Of a stretch of DNA of 64,000 nt, positions 1-8,438 are shown one piece after another. A program made the position numbers and the translations under genes. The stretch is from Alteromonas genovensis (GTDB lineage Bacteria; Pseudomonadota; Gammaproteobacteria; Enterobacterales; Alteromonadaceae), in contig NZ_JAAAWO010000003.1 of assembly GCF_010500895.1 (NCBI RefSeq), positions 186,001 to 250,000 of the forward strand, read 5' to 3'. Below the pieces are notes generated by a model. It saw nothing but the letters and a program-made list of their open reading frames with translations. It had not been told where the DNA came from and ran no database searches. Within the stretch, counting starts at the first letter, position 1. Each line of letters opens with the position of its first letter.

Positions 1-261
1 TGGGGAGCCCGCTGGCATTGCGTCTAACGCCTTTATAACGTCGGGTAATTCATTGAGAGAGAGCTTTTCTAATGTCATCACACCGCTATTAGAGGTGTAA
101 GTAAGCTTAAGCGTATTTTCTAAGTAATACACCTGCCCGGTATCTTGCCAGATAGAAACGGCATCGTTTTTGTGATTATTGATATGTTTTTTGTTTTGCT
201 GAGACGCAAGGGACTGTTTGTTTAATCCACTTGAAAAGCGCTTAATAATATTTGATAACAC
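1..261 (-). CDS. Unidentified protein, N-terminal part only
   Basis: On the minus strand a frame stays open from a stop codon at 277-279 to the left edge, giving about 87 residues that run out of the window. There is no ATG in the first part of the frame; GTG at 259-261 (protein starting MLSNIIKRFSSGLNKQ) or GTG at 268-270 are the possible starts, and neither has a strong ribosome binding site. The visible part is hydrophilic and contains SIWQDTGQVYYLENTLKL. I do not recognise a family. Composition looks coding rather than random. The carboxy-terminal part lies outside the window. Confidence 0.5.
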   Translation of the reverse strand, partial: MLSNIIKRFSSGLNKQSLASQQNKKHINNHKNDAVSIWQDTGQVYYLENTLKLTYTSNSGVMTLEKLSLNELPDVIKALDAMPAGSP

Positions 262-342
262 AGCACACACTTCATATTATTGAGTGTTGTGTTTTACGTA
301 TTTATAACCAGTGTGGTTTAATTCTCGCACTACAAAAGAACT

Positions 343-402
343 CGATTGGTTTATCTTCAATTGGTTTGCCCTCGATTGGCTTGTCCTCGATTGAATTGCC
401 AG
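343..402. repeat. 15-bp tandem repeat, four imperfect copies
   Basis: Four consecutive 15-bp units begin at 343, 358, 373 and 388. The first three share (C)(G/A)ATTGG(T/C)TT; the fourth is more diverged (CGATTGAATTGCC). Because the unit is a multiple of three, one plus frame (252-458) reads as a repeating pentapeptide (IGLSS, IGLPS, IGLSS, IELPD). That frame otherwise has no coding signature or ribosome binding site. The rest of 262-610 shows no gene that I can support. Confidence 0.75.
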
Positions 403-610
403 ACCTTACTGCTTATCGACTTTATCCACTCTACTCGCCACCTGCGCCCGCAAGCTAGAGTAGCTGCATGCCAGCTAACGACTGCCACGCCTCTCAACTG
501 GCGCGTCCACAGTCGCTTTATTTGTTATTGCTACCCAATCTAATACTATCGACACTGATACCCGTACCGATTACTCTAAAGGCATTACTACACATAAAAA
601 GGATTTGCCG

Positions 611-1303
611 TTGCGACTGTTTTTCTCCGCTTCACTGAACTCACTACTCTTCGTATTGCTAACAACCTTGATAGTTGGGTGCAGTGAAACCAATGAATTA
701 AGTGAATCTGAAAGACGATATAACGCAGCAGTGACACTCCATGCAGAACGTATTGAGGAAACGAGAGCTCTGCTTGATGAAAAACTGACAGGTCAATTTT
801 TATCTGACATTAACACGCTCATTTATGCAAAAGAAAAGCTCGATAGTGCAAAGTCTGTGTTCATTGATGCAAAGATTGTTGGTATCACCTCACCTGATGC
901 ACAAGCACTTGAATTGAGGTTAAAACAGTTTGAAAAACAAGCAGCCAAATCATCCTTATCGTTATTGCGTGCAGCGCTTGAAAAGACCCTTAATTTTCAA
1001 AATAGCGTGCACGACATGCCGCTAGCACCTGTAAGCGGCGCCTCGTTAGGAAGCAACTCGATGATTGAGTACATGGGCAAAAAATTCAATACCTCACTTG
1101 ATGATTGCTGTCTTAAGGACTTGAAAAATATCGAAGTCTTTATGCGAGGCGCTGAAGACGAACTGTTTTATGCGCTGCGAAAACGTATTCTCAACGTGGA
1201 AAATGATTTAACTCGGGTATTGTCAGACGACGACTTTCAAAGTGATTATAAAAAGCGCCTTACGCTATTAGAAAACGATATGGACGCTTACTTTCAGCCG
1301 TAA
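611..1303 (+). CDS. Hypothetical lipoprotein
   Basis: The product is a predicted lipoprotein of about 230 residues. A short hydrophobic signal ends in the lipobox LIVGC, followed by a Glu/Lys-rich, mostly helical body (residues 25-120 contain many heptad-like Leu/Lys/Glu runs). No enzymatic motif is visible and I do not recognise the family. Start choice: the open frame can begin at TTG 605, but the AGGA at 600-603 is then only one base away. TTG 611 puts the same AGGA seven bases upstream and still gives a complete signal peptide, so I use 611. Both starts are TTG. The gene stands alone, 156 bp before the GST gene. Confidence 0.7.
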   Translation: MRLFFSASLNSLLFVLLTTLIVGCSETNELSESERRYNAAVTLHAERIEETRALLDEKLTGQFLSDINTLIYAKEKLDSAKSVFIDAKIVGITSPDAQALELRLKQFEKQAAKSSLSLLRAALEKTLNFQNSVHDMPLAPVSGASLGSNSMIEYMGKKFNTSLDDCCLKDLKNIEVFMRGAEDELFYALRKRILNVENDLTRVLSDDDFQSDYKKRLTLLENDMDAYFQP

Positions 1304-1459
1304 AAAAGGCGCAATGGTACTCGATGAACTAGAGGTAGAGATGTTTTAGGATTAGCTGCAATCGTTATAATCAACTATCACTACAGATGTGTTGCACTCT
1401 TTCTTATAAAGCAATCTTATACTACATAAATGTATTCATAACTGTGTTAAAGGTTCACT

Positions 1460-2128
1460 ATGCTTAAATTGTACGGATTTGATGTTAGTAATTACTACAA
1501 CATGATTAAACTGGCGATGGCGCTGAAAGGGATAGATTATGAAGCCGTCATGACGTATCCAAATCAAACGCCAGAATATTTAGCAATCAGTCCAACGGGT
1601 AAAGTGCCCGCATTGCAAACAGACCAAGGCGTACTGGTAGAAACCAATGTTATCCTTGAGTATCTTGATGAAATCTCGCCTCAAGCACCACTTTATCCAA
1701 CCGAGCCCTTCGCAAAGGCCAAGGTGAAAGAGTTAGTTAAACTCATCGAGTTATACATTGAATTACCTGCAAGGCGTTGTCACACAGAGGCGTTTTGGGG
1801 CGTACCCGTTGATGACATCACTAAAAAAGAAGTGAAGCGCGCATTGTTTAACGGTGTTCAAGCTCTTGCCCGCGCCGCTGACTTTTCGCCTTATATTGCG
1901 GGTGACACACTAACTGCGGCCGATATTATGCTGCTTTATTCTATGGACCTTGCAGCTCCCGTGGCTAAAAAGCTTTTTGATGTAGACTTATATGAACATG
2001 CTCCTGGCAGCAAAGCACTCATGACCAAGTTAAAAGAAATGCCGGAAGTACAACAAATTGAAACAGATAAACGGGCGGCTGCGCCAGCGTTTAACGCTTA
2101 TTTGAAAAAGGCCCTTGGCAGTAAATAA
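1460..2128 (+). CDS. Glutathione S-transferase family protein
   Basis: The 222-residue protein has the GST layout: a thioredoxin-like N-terminal domain (about residues 1-78) and an all-helical C-terminal domain. Residues 1-17 (MLKLYGFDVSNYYNMIK) correspond to the first strand and active-site helix. A family-typical SPTGKVPAL segment carries the cis-Pro loop, followed by VETNVILEYLDE, which matches the glutathione gamma-glutamyl site. GSTs of this length usually conjugate glutathione or act as glutathione-dependent reductases in the cytoplasm; the substrate cannot be told from sequence. It has its own upstream region and converges with the response-regulator gene at 2810-2160. Confidence 0.88.
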   Translation: MLKLYGFDVSNYYNMIKLAMALKGIDYEAVMTYPNQTPEYLAISPTGKVPALQTDQGVLVETNVILEYLDEISPQAPLYPTEPFAKAKVKELVKLIELYIELPARRCHTEAFWGVPVDDITKKEVKRALFNGVQALARAADFSPYIAGDTLTAADIMLLYSMDLAAPVAKKLFDVDLYEHAPGSKALMTKLKEMPEVQQIETDKRAAAPAFNAYLKKALGSK

Positions 2129-2159
2129 ACAGGTGCCAATTGGTGCATGTTGGCAAACA

Positions 2160-2810
2160 TTATCCATCGGTTCGCATAGCATTTTTAAATGCTATGCCAG
2201 CTTTGGTTCTATTAATAACCCCTAGCTTTTTTAGCACTGCAGAAACATGCTGTTTTACCGTTGACTCTGAAATCGCTAACTCGTAGGCAATTTGCTTGTT
2301 AAGCAAACCATCGGCGACCATTTTAAGCACTTTTAATTGATGAGGGGTTAGTAGGCTCAAGCGCGTGCTGAAGTCATCCAGGGTGCTGCTAGCATCGGTA
2401 GTGGCACTGATATGCTCTGGCAACCAAGTTTCGCCGTCTAATACTGTATCTACCGCATCTATAATACAATCCACAGACGCTGATTTTGGAATAAATCCAC
2501 TGGCACCCAACGCGAGTGCTCGCTGAACAATACCTGGCGCATCTTGCGCTGTTACAATAACCACAAGCACATCTGGATACTCAGCTCTAATCTCAGACAA
2601 TCCGTTCAATCCCTCACTGCCTGGCATTCCCAAATCTAAAAACACGATGTCGATGCTGGTATCTTGAGCTAATAACGCCTTTGTTTCTGGAAACGTAGAC
2701 GCTTCAAGTAGCACTGCGCCCTCGCTGTTTTGTAACGCATGGCACATTGCAGCACGAAATAGCGGATGATCATCTGCTATGAGCAATTTTACCGTTACTG
2801 GGCTATTCAT
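2160..2810 (-). CDS. LuxR/NarL-type response regulator, orphan
   Basis: This 216-residue two-domain regulator has a receiver domain (residues 7-125) with the acidic pair near residue 13 (IADDHPLF), a phospho-acceptor Asp59 in FLDLGMPG and a Lys in FIPKSAS. A LuxR-type helix-turn-helix follows near 150-210 (LTPHQLKVLKMVADGLLNKQIAYELAISESTVKQH). It should bind DNA as a phosphorylated dimer. No histidine kinase gene is adjacent, so its partner lies elsewhere or outside the window. The gene reads in the same direction as the TonB receptor upstream (5486-3105) but is separated from it by a terminator and about 290 bp, so it is probably transcribed on its own. Confidence 0.9.
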   Translation of the reverse strand: MNSPVTVKLLIADDHPLFRAAMCHALQNSEGAVLLEASTFPETKALLAQDTSIDIVFLDLGMPGSEGLNGLSEIRAEYPDVLVVIVTAQDAPGIVQRALALGASGFIPKSASVDCIIDAVDTVLDGETWLPEHISATTDASSTLDDFSTRLSLLTPHQLKVLKMVADGLLNKQIAYELAISESTVKQHVSAVLKKLGVINRTKAGIAFKNAMRTDG

Positions 2811-3059
2811 TCGTCGCTACCATTTGTATCTGGCATTCGTATCTGTCATCCGTTTCAACCATTGATCTCTGCCGTTGATTCGCGCCATTCACTTCTACCA
2901 TCTGGTTTTCGCATTTTTGGCTGTCAATTTGTTATTTTAGTGTAAACAGAATACTAACACGACATTGGGCTTCTTTCTCTTACCTACTCTCACCGAACTA
3001 AAGATTTAGATTTCGTAAACCTTAAATTAAGAAAAATCTATAGAAAGCGTTAATAGAAA

Positions 3060-3080
3060 AGCCCGCTTAAAAAGCGGGCT
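3060..3080 (-). terminator. Intrinsic terminator of the TonB receptor gene
   Basis: A perfect 9-bp stem (AGCCCGCTT / AAGCGGGCT) with a 3-base loop lies 25 bp past the stop of the minus-strand receptor gene. Read on the minus strand it is followed by TTTTC, as expected for a Rho-independent terminator. Confidence 0.85.
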
Positions 3081-3104
3081 CTTAAAGTTTGCAGTTTTAT
3101 TCTA

Positions 3105-5486
3105 CTAGAAACGATAGCCAAGAGTTAGATGAACAGTTCTTGGGTCGCCATAATAGCCAATCAAGGTTGTATCGCCTCCTAGCCCTGGTCCAAAGTTGCC
3201 ATCTTCGTCGCGGGTGACAAAGTCATAGCCGCCGGTGAGGTACTCTTCGTCGGTGAGGTTTTTCACGTGAAGACCTGCGTACCAATCTCCTTCTATGCTT
3301 TCCCATCGAGCGCTAAGATTAACCATGCCATACGCATCTTGTTCAATAAGATCGCTGGCTTCGAACAGTAAATAGTCACTTCTGTAGTAGTAGTTTGCGT
3401 TAAATGTAATATCCCCAAAACTGGTTTCTAAGAAATAGTTAGCGTTTAAATTAAAGGTGTTTTCTGGCGTACTTGCTGAACCAATAAGTGGTGGTATCGC
3501 ATTATTCTCTTTAATTTCAAAGTCGATGTATCCATAAGCCACATCAAACTGAAGGTTTTCTGAGGCAATCCAAGTCATCTCTAACTCGGCACCTGTTGCT
3601 GCTGTTTCTGCGGCGTTTCTTAAGCGTTGATCCAGCGCTGTAGGGTCAGATAAATCACCCTCTACACCAATATACTGTCTGTCGCTATGATCGTAGGAAA
3701 AGAGCGTAACGTTTAATCGTAAGGTATCACTTAAGTCACTTTTCATACCCAGCTCAAAACTGTCTACCACTTCAGGATTTACGCCGGGTTCATTTATTGT
3801 TGCACGAGGGTTAAAGGTGCCCGACTTGAAACCTTGAGAATAGCTGGCGAAAAACATCATGCTTGGGTCGAATTGATACTCTAGCCCTACACGAGGTGTG
3901 AATCGTGACCAGCTTTGCACTGCTGGGGCATCTAAAACACCATCTCCGTCTGTATCGGTGCCCAATACCTGTGGAACTAGCTGTCCTTCTGGGCGAACAT
4001 AGCCTTCAATCCAACCCGTGGACGGATAGACATTGTCAAAAATAAGGCCGTTATTTACAAACGCAGATTTTTCTTCGTCGGTGTAGCGCGCACCAAGAGA
4101 CAGAGAGAGCTGCTCGGTAATGTCGTAATTGAGCTGTGCATAAGCAGCATAACTTTCTGAGTTATTACAGCCGGTCACCTCACGGGTGAGCCCCGGTGCA
4201 CCTAAAGACTGCCCAAGCACACCTAAGATGGCATCGAAATTACCACAGCTATCACCATCGTAAAAATAGAGCCCCGACACTACGTCAAAATTATCGCCAA
4301 AGTAGTTTGCCTGTAATTCATGGGTGGTGTTGCTGTCGTCATACTCTGCCGGTACATCAAAAATAGGCAGAGGCGTATTATCAAAGTCGATGTTTGTTGG
4401 AGAATAACTCTCGCGGTAAGAGCCGATGTATTTAAGCTCTAATTTATCACTCACGTTGTAGCGGGCCAGCCAGCTATAACCCTCTAACTCAACTCTGTTC
4501 GATGTTGGCAAGCTGGTATAAGAGTCATATTTTGAATCGGGTACCGGCGCATCGGTTAGCAAGCTCGGTATCAATCGATAACCACCGCGGGCATTAGACG
4601 TATCTTCTGTTTTGTCCCAGCCAAAACGGAAGAATAAATCTTCGCTAGCATGTACCTCCAGAGAGACTCTTGCAGCCCATAAGTCTTTATTATAATTCTC
4701 TTTATCTTGATTAGGTAATGCGCTTAGCAAATACTCGCCAAAGCCATCTCGGTTTAAGTTGGCATAACCCACACCTAAGTAAACCGTATCTTCAACCAGT
4801 GGAATTTGGCCGGTAACCTTGAGGTCGCGCTGGCTATAGCTGCCCACCGTGCCTTCAATGTTCATTTGCGTGTCGCCAGTCATTTCTTTAGTTACGTACT
4901 TAACGGCACCACCAATGGTGTTTTTGCCATAAAGTGTCCCCTGGGGCCCACGTAATACCTCAATGCGCTGAACGTTTAACAAATCGAGCACTGCCCCTTG
5001 TGGTCGCGCAATATATACATCGTCAACATAAATACCAACACCGGGCTCATAGCCCCACAAAGGGTCTTGTTGGCCTAAACCACGAATAAAGGCGGTTAAT
5101 GTGTTGTTAGTTCCGCGGCTGGTTTGCAAGGTTGTGTTGGGCGAGAATTGTTGTAACTCAGTAAGTACGCTAATGCCTTTTTCACCTAGTTCAACAGCAC
5201 CTACCGACGTTATGGCAACGGGGGTTTCTTGTAGCGATTCAAGGGTGCGACGCGCAGTCACTTCAATACGCTCTAATTTACCTTTTTCATTTTCAGCTTG
5301 TTCTGTGTTGGCTGTTTGGCTATTGGTCTGTTGTGCCCAAACAGGAGCTGCACATAGGCTTGCGGCTACCGCTATAGCGCACAAACTATGGCGAGCCACT
5401 TTATGACAAGAAGCCTTGTTATGAGAGATTTTGTGATGGGAAACTGGGGTGCAGCCATGACGCTTTGTGTGTGTTGTTAGTGACAT
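3105..5486 (-). CDS. TonB-dependent outer-membrane receptor
   Basis: The 793-residue product is a TonB-dependent receptor. A signal region ends near AAPVWAQQ, then a TonB-box-like ERIEVTARR, a plug domain (about residues 75-195, with the typical VEVLRGPQGTLYGKNTIGGAVKY) and a 22-strand-type barrel ending in the aromatic terminus TLGYRF. Such receptors import substrates too large for porins using TonB energy. It is divergent from a 3-hydroxybutyrate-type operon (5753-10320), so I infer that its ligand may be a hydroxybutyrate oligomer or related ester; siderophores remain possible. ATG 5486 has AAAGGA six bases upstream. The signal region is unusually long (about 50 residues) and rich in His/Lys before its hydrophobic core. 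Confidence 0.92.
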   Translation of the reverse strand: MSLTTHTKRHGCTPVSHHKISHNKASCHKVARHSLCAIAVAASLCAAPVWAQQTNSQTANTEQAENEKGKLERIEVTARRTLESLQETPVAITSVGAVELGEKGISVLTELQQFSPNTTLQTSRGTNNTLTAFIRGLGQQDPLWGYEPGVGIYVDDVYIARPQGAVLDLLNVQRIEVLRGPQGTLYGKNTIGGAVKYVTKEMTGDTQMNIEGTVGSYSQRDLKVTGQIPLVEDTVYLGVGYANLNRDGFGEYLLSALPNQDKENYNKDLWAARVSLEVHASEDLFFRFGWDKTEDTSNARGGYRLIPSLLTDAPVPDSKYDSYTSLPTSNRVELEGYSWLARYNVSDKLELKYIGSYRESYSPTNIDFDNTPLPIFDVPAEYDDSNTTHELQANYFGDNFDVVSGLYFYDGDSCGNFDAILGVLGQSLGAPGLTREVTGCNNSESYAAYAQLNYDITEQLSLSLGARYTDEEKSAFVNNGLIFDNVYPSTGWIEGYVRPEGQLVPQVLGTDTDGDGVLDAPAVQSWSRFTPRVGLEYQFDPSMMFFASYSQGFKSGTFNPRATINEPGVNPEVVDSFELGMKSDLSDTLRLNVTLFSYDHSDRQYIGVEGDLSDPTALDQRLRNAAETAATGAELEMTWIASENLQFDVAYGYIDFEIKENNAIPPLIGSASTPENTFNLNANYFLETSFGDITFNANYYYRSDYLLFEASDLIEQDAYGMVNLSARWESIEGDWYAGLHVKNLTDEEYLTGGYDFVTRDEDGNFGPGLGGDTTLIGYYGDPRTVHLTLGYRF

Positions 5487-5577
5487 AGTGAGTCCTTTAT
5501 TGTTCTAAGTGTTATTCACTGCTGGATAATTTGCTACGGTCACGAAATACTTTAGTTAATTAATTGTTAACAGTATG

Positions 5578-5593
5578 TAGTACCATCGTACTA
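5578..5593. promoter_or_regulatory. Palindrome in divergent promoter region, operator candidate
   Basis: TAGTACCATCGTACTA is a 6+4+6 inverted repeat inside the 266-bp gap between the divergent TonB receptor and GntP-type permease genes. Its position suits an operator controlling both directions, but no regulator gene is adjacent and the site is not a known consensus that I recognise. Confidence 0.35.
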
Positions 5594-5752
5594 TGGGATT
5601 TTTGCAAAAGTAACGTCAAACTTTACGTGTAATTTGAATACGTTAGATTTATTGACAATAAGCTTGCGCAAAAGCAAGTCGGTTAGTAGATCTACAATCG
5701 ACTTAACTGCTTTGGAATATCTGCGGTCACAGATTTTTAAAGGAAAACAACT

Positions 5753-7048
5753 ATGTTAAGTATGATTGGCTTGGTAGGCGGGCTATTGCTACTTATTGTG
5801 TTAACAATACGTGGGATGAACCTGTTTATCGCTGCCCCCCTGTGTGCGCTTATTGTGGCGTTAACCAATAACATTGCGGTATTTACCGGCGATGTAAACT
5901 TTGTAGAAACCTATATGAGCGGTTTCTCAGGGTTTATTGCGTCGTGGTTTTTCATGTTTTTGCTGGGGGCGTTATTTGGCAAATTTATGGAAGACACCGG
6001 CGCGGCAGACTCGGTATCTCAATGGATAATTTCTAAAATTGGCTATAAGCAAGCTGTCTTAGCGGTAGTCATGGCCTGCGCCATACTTACCTACGGCGGC
6101 GTGAGTGTATTTGTGGTGGCATTCTCGGTTTATCCCATGGCGGTAAGCTTATTTAAAGATGCCAATTTGCCTAGGCGATTCATTCCTGCCGCCATGGCCT
6201 TTGGCTCGGTAACGTTTACCATGACCTCGGCAGGCTCACCAGAAATTCAAAACTGGATCCCAATTAAATACTTGGGTACATCGCCTTTTGCTGCTTGGGA
6301 AGTCAGTTTGATTGTCGCTATTTTAATGGCGGTATTCGGATATTGGTGGCTCGCTAAAATGATTCGAAAAGCAGTTAGTCAGGGTGAAGTGTTTGAGGCA
6401 AGGGAAAGCGACCCTGAAATTCGGGAAAGGGATCTGCCACACCCATTTACCGGTATTGTGCCCCTGCTTGTTGTGCTTGCCATTTCGTTTTTATTTCACG
6501 AAGAATTGGCTCAGTTAGCGTTAATTCTAGCCTTGGGCGGCGGTGTGCTTTGTTTGCTAGCCATAAACTTTAAATACTTTCAAAGTTTGCCTGTTGCCAT
6601 AAATGCTGGCACCACTGGGGCACTGATTGCCATTGGCAATACCGCAGCGGTTGTGGGCTTTGGCTCGATTGCAAAAAATACCGACGCCTTTCAACAAACG
6701 GTGGCCTTAATGACTCAAATCCCTGGCAATGAGCTCATTGGCGCAGCCATTGCAGTCAGCGTAATAGCCGGTTTAACGGGTAGCGCATCAGGAGGCCAAG
6801 CTATTGCCCTTCCCTTAGTGGGTCCACACTATATAGACCAAGGTGTAGAGCCAGAGCAGTTGCACAGAATTGTTTCTATTTCATCGGGCGCGCTCGATTC
6901 ATTGCCTCATAACGGGTATGTCGTCACAACGATTCGCGCAATTTGCCATGAAACCCATCAAGCAGCCTATTGGGCAGTGGGAGCGCTGACTGTCGTTGTG
7001 CCAGTAATGGGGCTAGCACTGGCTATCGGCCTGTTTAGCATATTGTAA
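5753..7048 (+). CDS. GntP-family permease
   Basis: This 431-residue, very hydrophobic protein has about 12-14 membrane segments and matches the GntP (gluconate:proton symporter) family in length and in motifs such as GGVSVFVVAFSVYPM, FTMTSAGSPEIQNWIP and the late SGALDSLPHNG. Family members carry gluconate and other small hydroxy acids across the inner membrane. GntP-type permeases are often found beside 3-hydroxybutyrate dehydrogenase genes, and here one ends the same operon (9538-10320), so 3-hydroxybutyrate is the likely substrate; this is inference from context. AAAGGA precedes ATG 5753 at good spacing. First gene of a four-gene operon. Confidence 0.88.
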   Translation: MLSMIGLVGGLLLLIVLTIRGMNLFIAAPLCALIVALTNNIAVFTGDVNFVETYMSGFSGFIASWFFMFLLGALFGKFMEDTGAADSVSQWIISKIGYKQAVLAVVMACAILTYGGVSVFVVAFSVYPMAVSLFKDANLPRRFIPAAMAFGSVTFTMTSAGSPEIQNWIPIKYLGTSPFAAWEVSLIVAILMAVFGYWWLAKMIRKAVSQGEVFEARESDPEIRERDLPHPFTGIVPLLVVLAISFLFHEELAQLALILALGGGVLCLLAINFKYFQSLPVAINAGTTGALIAIGNTAAVVGFGSIAKNTDAFQQTVALMTQIPGNELIGAAIAVSVIAGLTGSASGGQAIALPLVGPHYIDQGVEPEQLHRIVSISSGALDSLPHNGYVVTTIRAICHETHQAAYWAVGALTVVVPVMGLALAIGLFSIL

Positions 7049-7067
7049 AAAAAGGAAAGGTTTTACT

Positions 7068-8429
7068 ATGAATCAGCGTTTTCACGACTTTCTAGTGCTA
7101 GCAAATACGTGCACTGCCAGGCAAGCTTCACTTTTTCGCCCTGCTATAGCTGGCATTTTGTCTGGCGTCAGCCAAGGCACCGGCGTGTTAGCTGCGCTGC
7201 CAACTAAGCTAACAATTAGGTCTATAGCGGCGCTGCTTTTACTGTCTGCACTGGCAACCACTGCCGTGCAGGCCAACGGCGATGTGAATACCGATAAGCA
7301 ACAGCAACATACCTTGTTGGTGAATAAGCACACCTTTCACATAGACAGTTTTACTACCTTTGGTGGCAAAACAATTAACGATGTAAAGATAGGCTGGGAA
7401 GCCTACGGAAAACTTAATGCACAAAAAGACAATGTGATTCTAATTACCCATTACTTTTCTGGCACTTCTCATGCGGCAGGTAAATACAGTGCTACCGATC
7501 AAAATGCAGGGTACTGGGACAGTATTATTGGCCCAGGTAAAGCCATTGATACCAACCGCTTTTTCGTTATAAGCGCAGACACCTTGGTGAATTTAAACGC
7601 GTATGATGAAAAGGTGGTCACCACCGGGCCCGCCACCATTAACCCATCCACAGGAAAACCCTACGGGTTAGACTTTCCGGTAGTGACTATTCGCGACTTC
7701 GTTAATGTGCAAAAAGCCTTATTAGAAAGCTTAGGCATTAAGAAGCTTCATGCGGTGGTGGGACCGTCGATGGGCGCCATGCAGGCCATTGATTGGGCAA
7801 GTGCCTATCCAAGTTGGGTACCTAGAATGCTGTCGGTAATAGGCGCAGGGGAAAGCGACGCTTGGACGACGACGGCTCTTGAGCATTGGGCTACGCCTAT
7901 CAGACTCGATAAAAAATGGAACAAGGGCAACTATTCGCCAAAAGAAGGGCCAACTGATGGACTTACCGCATCGCTAATGCTGATAACGCAAAATGCCCTA
8001 ACCCCTGAGTTTTTTTACGCTCAAGGTAATATGCTAGGCTTTAAAAACCTAGAGCAAGCTCCCCTGTCCAGTATTAACGAACAACATTCCATCACAAAGT
8101 GGTTAAAAACGCGGGCGGCCGCCCGTGGTGAAAAGATGGATGCCAATCACCTGCTTTATTTGGTGAGAGCGTGCCAGCTTTTTGTCGCAGGACATAAAGA
8201 CAACCTTGATGCAGGACTAGACAACATCAAGGCAAAGACGCTGTTTCTGCCTGCCGATTCTGATTTATTACTGATGCCCTATTTAGCTCAACATGCACAT
8301 CAAACGCTTAAGCAGCAGGGAAATAACAGCGAATATACCGAGCTTCAAGGGTCACTCGGACACCTAGAGGGCGTGACAAATATATCAAAACAGGCAACCG
8401 CTATTCGCCAGTTTTTGGAAAATGAGTAA
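7068..8429 (+). CDS. Secreted MetX-like alpha/beta hydrolase
   Basis: The 453-residue protein has the homoserine O-acetyltransferase (MetX) type alpha/beta-hydrolase fold: the early KIGWEAYGKLN and ILITHYFSGTSHAAG, the nucleophile elbow GPSMGAMQ with Ser234, an Asp in LPADSDLLL and a His in GSLGHLEG near the end. Unlike cytoplasmic MetX it has an internal hydrophobic signal segment (residues 51-64) ending ATTAVQA, so it is probably exported. ATG 7068 has AGGAAAGG upstream; a GTG at codon 40 would give a more ordinary 30-residue signal peptide but lacks a binding site. It lies 19 bp after the permease and 9 bp before the depolymerase-like gene, which points to ester or oligomer hydrolysis rather than methionine synthesis. 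Confidence 0.8.
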   Translation: MNQRFHDFLVLANTCTARQASLFRPAIAGILSGVSQGTGVLAALPTKLTIRSIAALLLLSALATTAVQANGDVNTDKQQQHTLLVNKHTFHIDSFTTFGGKTINDVKIGWEAYGKLNAQKDNVILITHYFSGTSHAAGKYSATDQNAGYWDSIIGPGKAIDTNRFFVISADTLVNLNAYDEKVVTTGPATINPSTGKPYGLDFPVVTIRDFVNVQKALLESLGIKKLHAVVGPSMGAMQAIDWASAYPSWVPRMLSVIGAGESDAWTTTALEHWATPIRLDKKWNKGNYSPKEGPTDGLTASLMLITQNALTPEFFYAQGNMLGFKNLEQAPLSSINEQHSITKWLKTRAAARGEKMDANHLLYLVRACQLFVAGHKDNLDAGLDNIKAKTLFLPADSDLLLMPYLAQHAHQTLKQQGNNSEYTELQGSLGHLEGVTNISKQATAIRQFLENE

Positions 8430-8438
8430 AGGATTTTT

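Noticed and set aside
5101-5406. 101-codon plus frame inside the TonB receptor gene
   Set aside because: Antisense shadow of the receptor signal and plug region, which has strong family motifs on the minus strand.
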